Assembly (NCBI GenBank): GCA_963555835.3
Contig: CAUVWZ020000002.1
Location: 186,001 to 250,000, forward strand
DNA length: 64,000 bases
Direction: 5' to 3'
Source: JAPUME01 sp027294185
GTDB lineage: Bacteria; Acidobacteriota; Terriglobia; UBA7540; JAPUME01
Translations under genes and position numbers: made by a program
In this document: one piece after another, positions 16,819-25,473 of the stretch
Numbering within the stretch: position 1 is the first letter of the stretch
Layout: every line of letters starts with the position of its first letter
The notes under the pieces: generated by a model
Told to the model about the DNA's origin: nothing
The model's input: the letters and a program-made list of their open reading frames with translations, nothing else
Databases searched by the model: none

Positions 16819-17127
16819 CTAACTCACGATCTCGTTGATTCGAACCTCGGTATAGGCCTGCCGATGGCCGGTCGTTTTGCGGTACTGCTTCTTTCGCTTG
16901 TATTTGAGAACCCGAATCTTTTCGGCCCGGCCATGGGCCAGGATTTCCCCGCGCACCTTGGCCCCGTTTAGGAGGGGGGTGCCCAGCTTCAGAGTTTTGT
17001 CCTCAACGGCCAGGACGCGCTGAAACTCCACGGTATCGCCCGCGTCACCACTAAGTCGTTCTACGCGAATCACTTCGCCGGGGCTGACTTGGTGTTGCTT
17101 TCCGCCCACCATGATGACTGCTTGCAT
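16819..17127 (-). CDS. rplU: 50S ribosomal protein L21
   Basis: The 102-residue L21 starts MQAVIMVGGKQHQVSPGE and ends with the expected KIRVLKYKRKKQYRKTTGHR region. It binds 23S rRNA and partners with L20. It opens the ribosomal/GTPase block and has a near-consensus promoter about 50 bases upstream. Confidence 0.95.
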   Translation of the reverse strand: MQAVIMVGGKQHQVSPGEVIRVERLSGDAGDTVEFQRVLAVEDKTLKLGTPLLNGAKVRGEILAHGRAEKIRVLKYKRKKQYRKTTGHRQAYTEVRINEIVS

Positions 17128-17173
17128 AATTGCTCCGTAAAACTGCTGAATTACCTCGCTCCGTGAATATAAA

Positions 17174-17203
17174 ATTATAGCCGTCCTGCAGGGAGGCTGT
17201 CAA
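17174..17203 (-). promoter_or_regulatory. Sigma-70 promoter of the rplU-rpmA block
   Basis: On the minus strand TTGACA (17198-17203) and TATAAT (17174-17179) are both perfect consensus boxes, separated by 18 bases. The start would fall near 17167, leaving about 40 bases of leader before the rplU ATG at 17127. It is the strongest promoter match I found in the window and fits a highly expressed ribosomal operon. Confidence 0.85.
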
Positions 17204-17268
17204 TGAGAGGGTAGGGAAGGGCGCTCGGCCGAATGGGGGAATCACACGCCAGGCCGCGGGAAGGATTG

Positions 17269-20200
17269 CTATTTTCCGTGCTGCTCCTGCGCCAGGGTAA
17301 GGGTGCGGAACCTTGCCACCAGCGCCTGTTTCAGGTCCATCGACAGGCTGAACATGGCCGGGACCAGGAATAGGGTAAAGACGGTCGAGACCATCAGCCC
17401 TCCCACGACCACGCTCCCCAGGCCACGGTACAACTCCGACCCTGCGCCCGGGAAAAGCACCAGCGGCAGCATGGCAAACACGCTGGTTGATACACTCATG
17501 AAGATGGGCCGGATGCGGCTCCGCACCGATTCTCGAATGGCCTCCCGCGGACCGAGCGGTTCTTCCTGGCGCATGTGGTTCAGCGCCTGGTGGACGATCA
17601 GAATTGCGTTATTGACGACGATTCCGATCAGGATGATGAACCCCAGCATCGTCAGCACATCCAGCGCCTGGTAGGAGACAAAAGCATTCACGGCTGCCAA
17701 TCCCAGAAAGCCTCCCAGCGCCGCCAGGGGAACGCTGAGCATGATTACAAAGGGATGGAGGAAGCTCTCAAACAGGGCCGCCATTAAGAGATAGGTTATG
17801 GCCAGGGCAAGCAGGACGTTCCATTTGAGTGCCTCGGCGGTCTGGGTGAGCTTATCGGCTGTGCCGCGCATCTGGGCATGATAGGGAGGGGACAACAACC
17901 CCTGCTCGCGCATGGGTCCGATGATCTCCCCCTCGATTACCTCCATGGCCCTTTCGAGCGGCATGGTTTCGGGCGGAGCCACTTCGATGCTGATGGCCCG
18001 TTCGCGCTCGATGTGGTTGATCTGCACGGGGCCGTTCGTCAACCGCACCTCTGCTACCGAGCTAAGGGGTACCAGCCGTCCGCTGGGAGTAGCGATTGGG
18101 ATGTTTTCGATCTCATGCGTCCGGTCCGCATAATCGTCCCTTCCGCGCAGCATCAGGTCGATCTCTTTCCCTTCATGCTGGTAGTCGCTGACCTTGATGC
18201 CGTCCACCAGCGCGTTCACCGTAAAGCCCAACTCACGATTCGACACGCCCAGGTCCGCTGCTCGTCGCCGATGAGTCACCACCTGGAGCTCCGGATTTCC
18301 CAGGTCGAGGCTCGGGATAGGTCGGGCCTGAGCCTCCGGCATCTTTTCCCGGACCTTTCCGAAAACCATGCCACCAAGCTCAATGAGTCTATTCAGGTCG
18401 GGCCCGGTAAGGTCCACGCGGACGATGCGCCCCACTCCCAGCCCTTGTTGGAACAGGCTGGCCTGGTTGACGATGCTAATCGTGCCGGGAATGTCGGACA
18501 GGGCATTTTGGAAGGCGGGCAACAGTTCCTTGGCGCGATTGGGGTCCCGGGCCGCAGCGCCCATGAAAACCTGGATTCCCATTCCGACAAAGAAGAAGTT
18601 CTCGATTCCTGCCCCCGGTTGGCGAAGAGCCTCTTGGGATCCTGGTTCACTCTCCCAAAGCGGGGTCAGGTGCGGCTGCACGACTTCCTGAATCCGGGAA
18701 ACCTCCTCCAGGTTGTAGCCGGGCGGAGGAAGCATAAAGGCCATGATGCGATTACGGTTGCCCGTGGGAAGATACTCGGTTTTGGGCATCAGCAGGAAGC
18801 TTGCGGTGACGGGAATGGTTGTCAATAAGCCGATCACGCCGAGGCGCCGCAGGGTCCCCCCACAGATCCAATACACGGCCCGCGGAACCCCCTGAGCGAC
18901 CGAGCGGGCCAGCGAGGCAAGGCCCAACAGCTTCCGTGGAGGTCGGGGAGATGCCTCGGGTCCGTTTTCGCGTGCCACATGCAGGATCTTCGCCGAAAGG
19001 CTGGGAATGACCGTCATCGAGACGATCAGACTCAGGCCGACGGCGCAACTGATGGCGATGGCGATGTCACGGAAGAGCTGCCCGGCTTCTTCCTGCACAA
19101 AGAGAATCGGCACGAAAACCGCGATGGTGGTCAGGGTGCTTGCCAGCACCGCGCCCCATACCTCACTGGCGCCCTCGTAGGCGGCCTGATAACGTGGCTT
19201 GCCCATCTGCAGGTGCCGGTAGATGTTTTCCAGCACCACGATGGAATTATCCACTACCATGCCGACCGCAAAGGCCATCCCTGCCAGGCTGATGACGTTC
19301 AGCGTGCGGTCGAACCACATCATCATCAGGAAGGTCCCGATGACGCTGATGGGAATGGCTACGGCCACAACCAGGGTGCTGGTGGCGCTGCGCAGGAAAA
19401 GCAGGAGCACGATAAGGGCCAGCATCCCGCCGATGACCAGGCTCTGGCGCACCAGGCTCATGGCGCGATAGATGTATTCGGTCGAATCATAAGCTTGCTC
19501 AAGCTCCAGATCTCGTTCCGCCAGCAGGTTCCGGTTGAGCTCGGCCATCTTCTGCTTCAGGCCTTCCATCACAACCAGAACGTTGGAGCCGGGCTCCTTG
19601 GTGATGGCGATACCCATGACCAGAGCACCCTTGTTCCAGACCCGCGCTCGAGGCTTCTTGTAGCCGAGCCGGACTTCTGCAACATCTCGGACGTAGATCC
19701 CTACTCCGCCGCGGCGGGTAATGATTACGTCTTCGATATCCTTCGCGGATTGGTATTCGCCCACTGTGCGGACCACATAGCGACGCTTTCCCTCGTCAAA
19801 ATCGCCTCCACTGTAGTTCCGGTTTTCCCGGTCGAGGGCGGCGCCCACCTCAGTAAGAGTCAGTCGGCGGGCCGCCAGGGCGGCGGGGTCCACGATGACC
19901 TGCATCTCCGCTTCGCGCCCCCCGAAGATGTTTACCAGGCTGACCCCGGGGACGCGCTCAAACTGTGGTTTTACCGAGTTGTCCACAAAATCGTACAGGG
20001 TAGCGATGTCCCCTTTGAATTTTCCCTCAGGCCGAGCGGAAAAGACGAACCAGGCGATAAAATCGGCGAACGGGCTTCCGCTCCGGATCAAGGGCTTGTC
20101 GGCGTCGTCCGGGTAGCGGGGGACCTGTTCGAGGAAATTGGAAACCTGCAGGAGCGCGGTGTCCATATTCGTGCCGGTTTGAAAGGTGAGCTCGATCGTT

Positions 20201-20466
20201 CCCATGCTTTCGGCACTTTGGCTCTGCATTTCCCGCAGCCCTTCTAATCCCTTCAGTTGTTCCTCCTGCTCCTCGATGATTTCCCGTTCTATTTCCTGAG
20301 GGCTGGCTCCCCCCCATAGAGTCCGGACCATGACCTCCGGTTCATCCAGGCTGGGCGTCAGTTGAACGGGGATGCGAAACAGCGAAATGAATCCAAAAAG
20401 CACCAGAAGGATTACACCGACTGCGGTGGTGACCGGAAAGCGAATGGCCGATGCAACGATTTTCAT
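17269..20466 (-). CDS. RND efflux transporter permease
   Basis: A 1065-residue inner-membrane RND pump subunit, full length for the AcrB/HAE1 class. It starts with the usual first helix (IRFPVTTAVGVILLVLFGFISL), has a porter domain, and a TM4 relay segment GMAFAVGMVVDNSIVVLENI with the proton-relay Asp. Late membrane segments (LTMLGFIILIGIVVNNAILIV) repeat the fold. Substrate cannot be told; the sequence looks HAE1-like (drugs, hydrophobic compounds) more than metal-type CusA. The start overlaps the adaptor stop by 4 bases. No TolC-like gene is in the window. Confidence 0.9.
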   Translation of the reverse strand: MKIVASAIRFPVTTAVGVILLVLFGFISLFRIPVQLTPSLDEPEVMVRTLWGGASPQEIEREIIEEQEEQLKGLEGLREMQSQSAESMGTIELTFQTGTNMDTALLQVSNFLEQVPRYPDDADKPLIRSGSPFADFIAWFVFSARPEGKFKGDIATLYDFVDNSVKPQFERVPGVSLVNIFGGREAEMQVIVDPAALAARRLTLTEVGAALDRENRNYSGGDFDEGKRRYVVRTVGEYQSAKDIEDVIITRRGGVGIYVRDVAEVRLGYKKPRARVWNKGALVMGIAITKEPGSNVLVVMEGLKQKMAELNRNLLAERDLELEQAYDSTEYIYRAMSLVRQSLVIGGMLALIVLLLFLRSATSTLVVAVAIPISVIGTFLMMMWFDRTLNVISLAGMAFAVGMVVDNSIVVLENIYRHLQMGKPRYQAAYEGASEVWGAVLASTLTTIAVFVPILFVQEEAGQLFRDIAIAISCAVGLSLIVSMTVIPSLSAKILHVARENGPEASPRPPRKLLGLASLARSVAQGVPRAVYWICGGTLRRLGVIGLLTTIPVTASFLLMPKTEYLPTGNRNRIMAFMLPPPGYNLEEVSRIQEVVQPHLTPLWESEPGSQEALRQPGAGIENFFFVGMGIQVFMGAAARDPNRAKELLPAFQNALSDIPGTISIVNQASLFQQGLGVGRIVRVDLTGPDLNRLIELGGMVFGKVREKMPEAQARPIPSLDLGNPELQVVTHRRRAADLGVSNRELGFTVNALVDGIKVSDYQHEGKEIDLMLRGRDDYADRTHEIENIPIATPSGRLVPLSSVAEVRLTNGPVQINHIERERAISIEVAPPETMPLERAMEVIEGEIIGPMREQGLLSPPYHAQMRGTADKLTQTAEALKWNVLLALAITYLLMAALFESFLHPFVIMLSVPLAALGGFLGLAAVNAFVSYQALDVLTMLGFIILIGIVVNNAILIVHQALNHMRQEEPLGPREAIRESVRSRIRPIFMSVSTSVFAMLPLVLFPGAGSELYRGLGSVVVGGLMVSTVFTLFLVPAMFSLSMDLKQALVARFRTLTLAQEQHGK

Positions 20467-21578
20467 GGAAGCGCGTACTCCAGAGGTTGAGCCTGAACGG
20501 GCTGGCCGGGGACGAGCCTTTCATTCCCTCGCGTGATCACGCGTTGTCCGGGCCGGATATCGCCTCCCCGAACTTCGATCCATTCTCCCACGCCCACTCC
20601 GATCTCCACAGACACCCGCTCCACCGTGCTCTGCCCGTTGATCCGGTAGATGAACTTCTGCGGGCCGCGCGTGGTGACGGCATCCTTCGGTACCAGGGTG
20701 GCCGTGTAGGTGTCTCCCGCAGGGAAGGAGACGGTGGCCAGCATGCCGACCCCGACGCGGGCTCCGCGGTTTCGAATGCGTACCTTCACCGGGTAGGTGC
20801 GCGCATCCACATCGGCCTGCGGAATGATGGCCGTTACCCGCCCCGTGATTTCAACACCGGGCAGAGATTCAAAGCGGACCTGGGCCCGGGTGCCAATCCG
20901 AAGGTTTCGGTAGTAGCGTTCCGGCACGTCCACCTTCACTTCCAGAGGGTCCAGAGCCACCATTTCAACCACGGGGCCGCCTTCGGAAATCCATTCTCCG
21001 ATCTGAGTCTGTTCGCTTACCACGCGTCCGCTGAACGGCGCGCGAATGCTGGCTTCTTGGATGTCGTTTTTGAGCCGGCCGATGTCGGCCTCGAGCTTTT
21101 CGAAGCGGCCCATCCAGGCATTGGATTCGGCCAGCGAGTTATCGAGCTGTTGCTCGGAGATAATTTCGGATTCAAAAAGATTTCTGGCTCGCTTCAGGTT
21201 GGCCTCGGCCAGCTTCAACCGCGCCCCGGCTTCGCGGTGCTCGGCTTCCAGGGCCTTGAGCTGATGTTCGAGCGTCGTGGTGTTCAAGCGAGCCAGCACC
21301 TGGCCCTTCCGGACCGCGTCGCCTTCCTTAACAGGATACTCGACCACCTTGCCTGCGATCTCGCTGGCCACAAGGCTCGAAGTAAACGCCTCGACGGTCC
21401 CGGGCAGGCTTACACTTCTCTGAACTTTGCGCTCCTGCACTTCCGTGAATCGCACCGGGGGCGCCCGGTTTCCCTGGGCTTGAAGGCCGAAGGGAAGGAC
21501 AGAAAGTATCAAGAACAGAGCAAGATTCAGGATCGCGCCTCGTGCAGGAATTCTTCTTGAAGGCAAAGGATAAATCAC
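20463..21578 (-). CDS. RND periplasmic adaptor (membrane fusion protein)
   Basis: The 371-residue protein has a signal-like N-terminus (LNLALFLILSVLPFGLQA), a lipoyl half-motif (ASEIAGKVVEYPVKEGDAV), a long coiled-coil hairpin (about residues 95-180, LEAEHREAGARLKLAEANLK), the second lipoyl half (ASIRAPFSGRVVSEQTQIGE) and beta-barrel/MPD domains. It links the RND pump to an outer-membrane channel. The start is GTG at 21578. It is the first gene of the pump operon and overlaps the permease start by 4 bases. Confidence 0.88.
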   Translation of the reverse strand: MIYPLPSRRIPARGAILNLALFLILSVLPFGLQAQGNRAPPVRFTEVQERKVQRSVSLPGTVEAFTSSLVASEIAGKVVEYPVKEGDAVRKGQVLARLNTTTLEHQLKALEAEHREAGARLKLAEANLKRARNLFESEIISEQQLDNSLAESNAWMGRFEKLEADIGRLKNDIQEASIRAPFSGRVVSEQTQIGEWISEGGPVVEMVALDPLEVKVDVPERYYRNLRIGTRAQVRFESLPGVEITGRVTAIIPQADVDARTYPVKVRIRNRGARVGVGMLATVSFPAGDTYTATLVPKDAVTTRGPQKFIYRINGQSTVERVSVEIGVGVGEWIEVRGGDIRPGQRVITRGNERLVPGQPVQAQPLEYALP

Positions 21579-21621
21579 TTTTTCCGGATTAGCTCCTCAT
21601 GGAGAACTACTTACTATGACG

Positions 21622-21638
21622 TCTCCCGCATCGGGAGA
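21622..21638 (-). promoter_or_regulatory. Hairpin in the efflux operon leader
   Basis: TCTCCCG, loop CAT, CGGGAGA form a perfect 7-bp hairpin about 45-60 bases before the adaptor start. It may be an operator or leader hairpin. There is no T-tract, so a terminator is unlikely. Confidence 0.35.
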
Positions 21639-21705
21639 GTTACATCGGCTCAAGAGGGGGCCAAGCTCTTAAGATACTACGATTTCGGGATTTACGCGAG
21701 AGCGC

Positions 21706-22155
21706 CTACAGCGTTTTAGCCAGGATCAGAGCCGTTGTCCCATCACTATAGTATCCCTCCAATCGTTGGCGGCTTTGGTAGCCGTGCTTCTCATAGAAAC
21801 GAATGGCGGGATGGTTGTCTACTGCCGCTTCGAGATAAACCATTCGGCAGGAATTCCGCTTCAGCCATTCCTCGGCCTTATTCATCAACAGCGTGCCGAT
21901 TTGGCGCCGCCGCCATTCGGCCGGAATGTCGAGCGTAACGATGTGTCCCAGGTGCTCCTCTTCATGATGGGCGACAATAAACCCGATCATCTCTCCTCGA
22001 ATTTCGGCTACCAGGGTGAACGCCCCGGGATGGCGTATGAATGCCCCCAATTCCTCAAGAGAGTAGGCGATTCCCGGCGGAAAACAGGAACAATCCATTT
22101 GATGCAGCAAGGGGAGGTCTGATTCGCGGTAAGGGCGAAACTTTATTTCTTTCAT
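21706..22155 (-). CDS. GNAT N-acetyltransferase
   Basis: A 149-residue RimI-like acetyltransferase: N-terminal FRPYRESDLPLLHQMD, motif A LDIPAEWRRRQIGTLLMNKAEEWL (the usual RxxGxA/G is here RRQIGT) and motif B with YEKHGYQSRQRLEGYYSDG. It moves an acetyl group from acetyl-CoA to an amine; the substrate is unknown. GTG at 22158 just before the ATG is an alternative start. It stands alone on the minus strand. Confidence 0.8.
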   Translation of the reverse strand: MKEIKFRPYRESDLPLLHQMDCSCFPPGIAYSLEELGAFIRHPGAFTLVAEIRGEMIGFIVAHHEEEHLGHIVTLDIPAEWRRRQIGTLLMNKAEEWLKRNSCRMVYLEAAVDNHPAIRFYEKHGYQSRQRLEGYYSDGTTALILAKTL

Positions 22156-22233
22156 CACGGGAATGGATCGCCGGCTGACGAGCGGAGATTGCCAGCCTCG
22201 GAGTTTCTGTCTCCCGAGGGCTCTGAAAGATAG

Positions 22234-22548
22234 CTAAGCACTCACGATTTCGCTAATCTGAATCTGAGGCTCGATGTCAGTGTAATTGGGAACGTCGCTT
22301 ATCAGTTCCGGCCCGTGGGCTTCCAGTCCTTTCTGAACATCCTCCAGGGAATTGAAGTACAAGTGCCCGATACAAACGAATGGAGCAGGGGTTCGGTCGG
22401 CTCCGCCAATACCTTTGTCCACTTCAATCCGGACCAGGCCGTGCTGATCCAGTCGGGCCTTCACCAGCGCCATATGTTTCTCAACGTAGTACTTCAGATC
22501 GAACTTTGAGCCTTTGTTGTTGGGATACAGGACAGTTACACGAATCAT
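22234..22548 (-). CDS. EthD family protein
   Basis: A 104-residue ferredoxin-like alpha/beta-barrel protein: MIRVTVLYPNNKGSKFDLKYYVEKHM is the family's N-terminal strand with the conserved tail His, and DVPNYTDIEPQIQISEI the C-terminal strand. I choose the ATG at 22548 because AAGGAG lies nine bases upstream; an ATG at 22575 has no such site. EthD-type proteins are small dimers, some linked to monooxygenase or ether degradation pathways; the role here is unknown. Confidence 0.8.
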   Translation of the reverse strand: MIRVTVLYPNNKGSKFDLKYYVEKHMALVKARLDQHGLVRIEVDKGIGGADRTPAPFVCIGHLYFNSLEDVQKGLEAHGPELISDVPNYTDIEPQIQISEIVSA

Positions 22549-22661
22549 CGGTTGGTTCTCCTTTTTGTGATTCATAGGGAATTGAGATGGAGGTCACGGT
22601 TTGGAATCAGGAAAATCTTCCGCAGCAAAGCCATAACGCTACAACGCAAGAATTCGCCGGG

Positions 22662-23789
22662 CTAGAGCGCATCGATCAGCCGATCCATGTCTTCCTCGGA
22701 GTTGTAGAGATGCGGCGAGACGCGGATCCACCCCTCCCGCAGGCCGACGATGACCTGCTGATCGTTCAGTTTTCCATGCATTCGCGCCGTATCCTCTTCC
22801 GAGGCGGCGCGGAAAGTCAGAATCGTCGAACGGTGGGCGGGTTCGGCGGAGGCGTTAAGCTGAAAGCCTCGTGAAGCCAGGGCTTCTCTCAGCCGGTCCA
22901 GCAATCCGAAGCAGTGCCGCATGATATTCTCCACTCCGACGCGATGCAGGAATTCGAGCGACGATTCCAGCGCATAAAGGTTAAGGAAGTTCGCGGTCTC
23001 GGGCACGTCAAATCTGCTGGCATCGCGGGCCGGTGTGAAGTCTTCCCCCGGCAACTTGTGGAACTTCGAAGCGCCTTCAACGCTCATCCAGTTCAGCACG
23101 GTCGGACTCAGGCGGTCCTGGATACTTCGGCGAAGAAAAGCAAACCCCGTACCGTAGGGGCCCAGCAACCATTTGTACCCGCCGCAGGCAAATGCATCGA
23201 CAGGAAAGGAATCAACGTTGATTGGGAGGGCGCCGACCGCCTGGGTGGCATCCACCACCAGAAGCGTGTCGCGCCCGGCTCGCGCTTTGCTGATGGCCTC
23301 AATATCGATCTTGCAACCGTTCCGAAAGCTCACATAGTCGAGAGCCACGACCCGGGTGCGGGATGTCAGCGCCGCCGCGACTTCCTCGGGAGTTGGAAAG
23401 CCGCGCTCAGGGTTCAAAATCTTCACTTCTACCCCGCGCTTTCGCAGGTGCAGCCAGGGAAGCAGGTTGGCCGGAAAATTTACCGCAGTAGTGACCACTT
23501 CATCCCCTGGCCCAAGATCCAGCCCATTGGCGACAACACTCAGCCCGTGGGTCGCGCTGTTGGTGAGCGCGATTTCCTCCGGTTGGGCGCCAATCAGCCG
23601 CGCCAGGAGGGTCCGCACTCTACGAGGAAGGGCAAAGTATTCCTGGCTTTCCAGTCGGTAGGGATGGCACTTCAACTCGATGGCTTCGCGAACCCGCTGG
23701 GCCGTCTTCAGAGGGAAGGGCCCCTGGGTGGCGCAGTCGAGGAAAGTCGTCTCGCCGAAATCGGCAAAATCCTTGCGGTATTTATTCAT
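22662..23789 (-). CDS. Class V aminotransferase, PLP-dependent
   Basis: The 375-residue protein has the cysteine-desulfurase/isopenicillin-epimerase-like fold: N-terminal TTFLDCATQGPFP, LTNSATHGLSVVANGL, the Asp contacting PLP in VVDATQAVGALP and the Schiff-base Lys in ACGGYKWLLGPYGTGF near residue 210. It could act as a selenocysteine lyase/desulfurase or a transaminase. A selenium link is tempting given the selenoprotein at 56 kb but is not shown. It overlaps the upstream CPBP gene by 4 bases. Confidence 0.82.
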   Translation of the reverse strand: MNKYRKDFADFGETTFLDCATQGPFPLKTAQRVREAIELKCHPYRLESQEYFALPRRVRTLLARLIGAQPEEIALTNSATHGLSVVANGLDLGPGDEVVTTAVNFPANLLPWLHLRKRGVEVKILNPERGFPTPEEVAAALTSRTRVVALDYVSFRNGCKIDIEAISKARAGRDTLLVVDATQAVGALPINVDSFPVDAFACGGYKWLLGPYGTGFAFLRRSIQDRLSPTVLNWMSVEGASKFHKLPGEDFTPARDASRFDVPETANFLNLYALESSLEFLHRVGVENIMRHCFGLLDRLREALASRGFQLNASAEPAHRSTILTFRAASEEDTARMHGKLNDQQVIVGLREGWIRVSPHLYNSEEDMDRLIDAL

Positions 23790-24544
23790 GACGGGTCGGG
23801 GTTGTCGGACGTGGACAGTTTAGCATCCTTTGCCGAATCTGCTGCGAGTGAGCTTTCCGTCGCGCTCCGAGATTTCCAGAATCGGGGTCCCACCCACGCC
23901 AGAGCCACGGCGTCTATGGCGAAGTGGACAATCATCGAAGGGTAGAGGCTGCCGTAATGCAGGACCGGAAAGGCGAGCAACGCGCCGAGTAGAGATGCCC
24001 GCAGGACTCCGCTGACTCCCTGGTAGCTATGGGCCAGGCCGAATATAACGGAGCTGAGCAGCCAGGCGGCACTATCTGAGTCCGTCCCTTCGAGCAGGAA
24101 CCTTAGAAGGTAGCCCCGGTAAATGAACTCCTCACAAATGGCCGCCGTGGGCGCCAGAAGCAGGATCGCCGCGAGCTTTTCCTTCCCGCTTTCCGGGAGA
24201 AGTTGGCGAACCACCTCGCTTTCCTGTTTCCAAATTCCGGACACGTGGAGGGTGACGAAAACCGTCAGGGCTCCCAGGGATGCCATTGCAAGGCCGCCCG
24301 TAACTCCGAAAAACAACCCCGGAGAGAGATTCCGGAAGCCGAGCGAGGAAAAGTTCTCATAGCGCAGGGCCGCAACACCGATTCCCGCCAATCCCAGAAT
24401 CCATTGGGAAAGGAGCGCCGAAAGGTAGAGTTGGCGTCGGGGGATGGGGTGCCGCCTGAGGATTCGAGCGTTCTGGGCTGAAACAACCGGAACGACGACT
24501 ACCAGGAGCGCAACGTAAACGAGATTGGCTGCTGTCGATAGCAT
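23786..24544 (-). CDS. CPBP intramembrane metalloprotease
   Basis: A multi-span membrane protein of 252 residues with the three CPBP/Abi motifs: EEFIYRGYLL (EExxxR), FGLAHSYQG, and HFAIDA with the last catalytic His. The family includes Rce1-like prenyl proteases and bacteriocin self-immunity proteins. Its stop overlaps the aminotransferase start by 4 bases, so the two are probably coupled; no substrate can be named. Confidence 0.82.
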   Translation of the reverse strand: MLSTAANLVYVALLVVVVPVVSAQNARILRRHPIPRRQLYLSALLSQWILGLAGIGVAALRYENFSSLGFRNLSPGLFFGVTGGLAMASLGALTVFVTLHVSGIWKQESEVVRQLLPESGKEKLAAILLLAPTAAICEEFIYRGYLLRFLLEGTDSDSAAWLLSSVIFGLAHSYQGVSGVLRASLLGALLAFPVLHYGSLYPSMIVHFAIDAVALAWVGPRFWKSRSATESSLAADSAKDAKLSTSDNPDPS

Positions 24545-24599
24545 TCCAGAATGGTTTTGTGGATGGAAATCAGAAGATTGGATTTCCCTCCGGCCTGCC

Positions 24600-25205
24600 T
24601 TATCGGATCAGGTAAGAACCCAGAGCTGCCCTGCATTGCTGGTGGAAAGGTTCGATGGGTGTGCCGGTTTTTGCCATCAGCCACTGAATGCAGAGTCCGT
24701 CGACGACGGCGCGAAACAAGTTGGCGGCATCGTCGGGATTTACGTTGCGAAACTGGCGCTGCTGGATGCCGTCCTCGATAATCTTGCGATCTCGCTCATG
24801 ACATTTCCGGTAAAATTGTTCCAAAAGCTTGGTGAACGTCTTGTTCCGCGACCCCGCGCTCAGGTAATCGAGAAAAACGGAATAGAACTTTCGATTCAGT
24901 TCTGCGCTGTGAAACAGCAGCTCCAGCTCGGCGGCCAGCTTTGCCCGCGGGTTCGATTGTGCGGCCACAGCCTCATCCAGGTTCTTTCCCACCTGATTCA
25001 AGACCCACTCCAGAATCCCCACCATCAGGTCTTCTTTTTTCGGGAAGTAGTAGAGAGCCCCTCCCTTGCTGGAACCGGCCCGTTGGGCCGTCGTCTCGAC
25101 GGTCAGACCTTCCAGACCTTTTTCGACCACGGCGGCGTAGCCGGCCCGGACCAGCGCCTCTTTTCGAGTGGCCTCGAGTTTCGCGTCATGTTTTCTGGGA
25201 CTCAC
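24600..25205 (-). CDS. TetR family transcriptional regulator
   Basis: The N-terminal helix-turn-helix (ALVRAGYAAVVEKGLEGLTV, then AGSSKGGALYYFPKKEDLM) is typical of TetR/AcrR repressors; the C-terminal part resembles the BetI/TetR_C_6 type. The start is GTG at 25205 with AGGAGG nine bases upstream. It reads away from rlmN and towards the CPBP gene. An inverted repeat at 25341-25364 may be its operator. Target genes are not known. Confidence 0.85.
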   Translation of the reverse strand: MSPRKHDAKLEATRKEALVRAGYAAVVEKGLEGLTVETTAQRAGSSKGGALYYFPKKEDLMVGILEWVLNQVGKNLDEAVAAQSNPRAKLAAELELLFHSAELNRKFYSVFLDYLSAGSRNKTFTKLLEQFYRKCHERDRKIIEDGIQQRQFRNVNPDDAANLFRAVVDGLCIQWLMAKTGTPIEPFHQQCRAALGSYLIR

Positions 25206-25340
25206 GTTGGACTGCCTCCTCGCCGGTTATGATCGCGCCCCCATCGGCGGTGTCTTCAGGGTGGAACATTCATTGATCACTGATCTTTGATTGTCTCCTG
25301 CCCCTGACCCGGACGAACTTGAAATGTCACGCCTGTGACC

Positions 25341-25364
25341 CCGGTTGTTAATACATCAAACCGG
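25341..25364. promoter_or_regulatory. Candidate TetR operator, CCGGTT-N12-AACCGG
   Basis: A perfect 6-bp inverted repeat with a 12-base AT-rich centre lies in the 268-base gap between the divergent tetR and rlmN genes. A shorter hairpin (GTCAC-GCCT-GTGAC, 25326-25339) is directly next to it. The 24-base span is within the known range for TetR-family operators. Assignment is by position only. Confidence 0.4.
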
Positions 25365-25473
25365 TCATGCGATCAAAGATCGTCATAAAGATAATCCGGG
25401 CTTCGGTCGGAATGCCTCCTTTTCAGCTCAACAAGCGGCTCCGGTTTGAGGCACTTGACTGGGTCATGCTACG

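Noticed and set aside
18979..21560. Long plus-strand open frames opposite the RND pump genes
   Set aside because: They mirror the codon bias of the efflux genes, have no start signals and no family resemblance.
22662..23789. Selenocysteine lyase assignment for the class V aminotransferase
   Set aside because: The fold allows it, and a selenoprotein is encoded in the window, but no sequence mark separates it from other class V enzymes.
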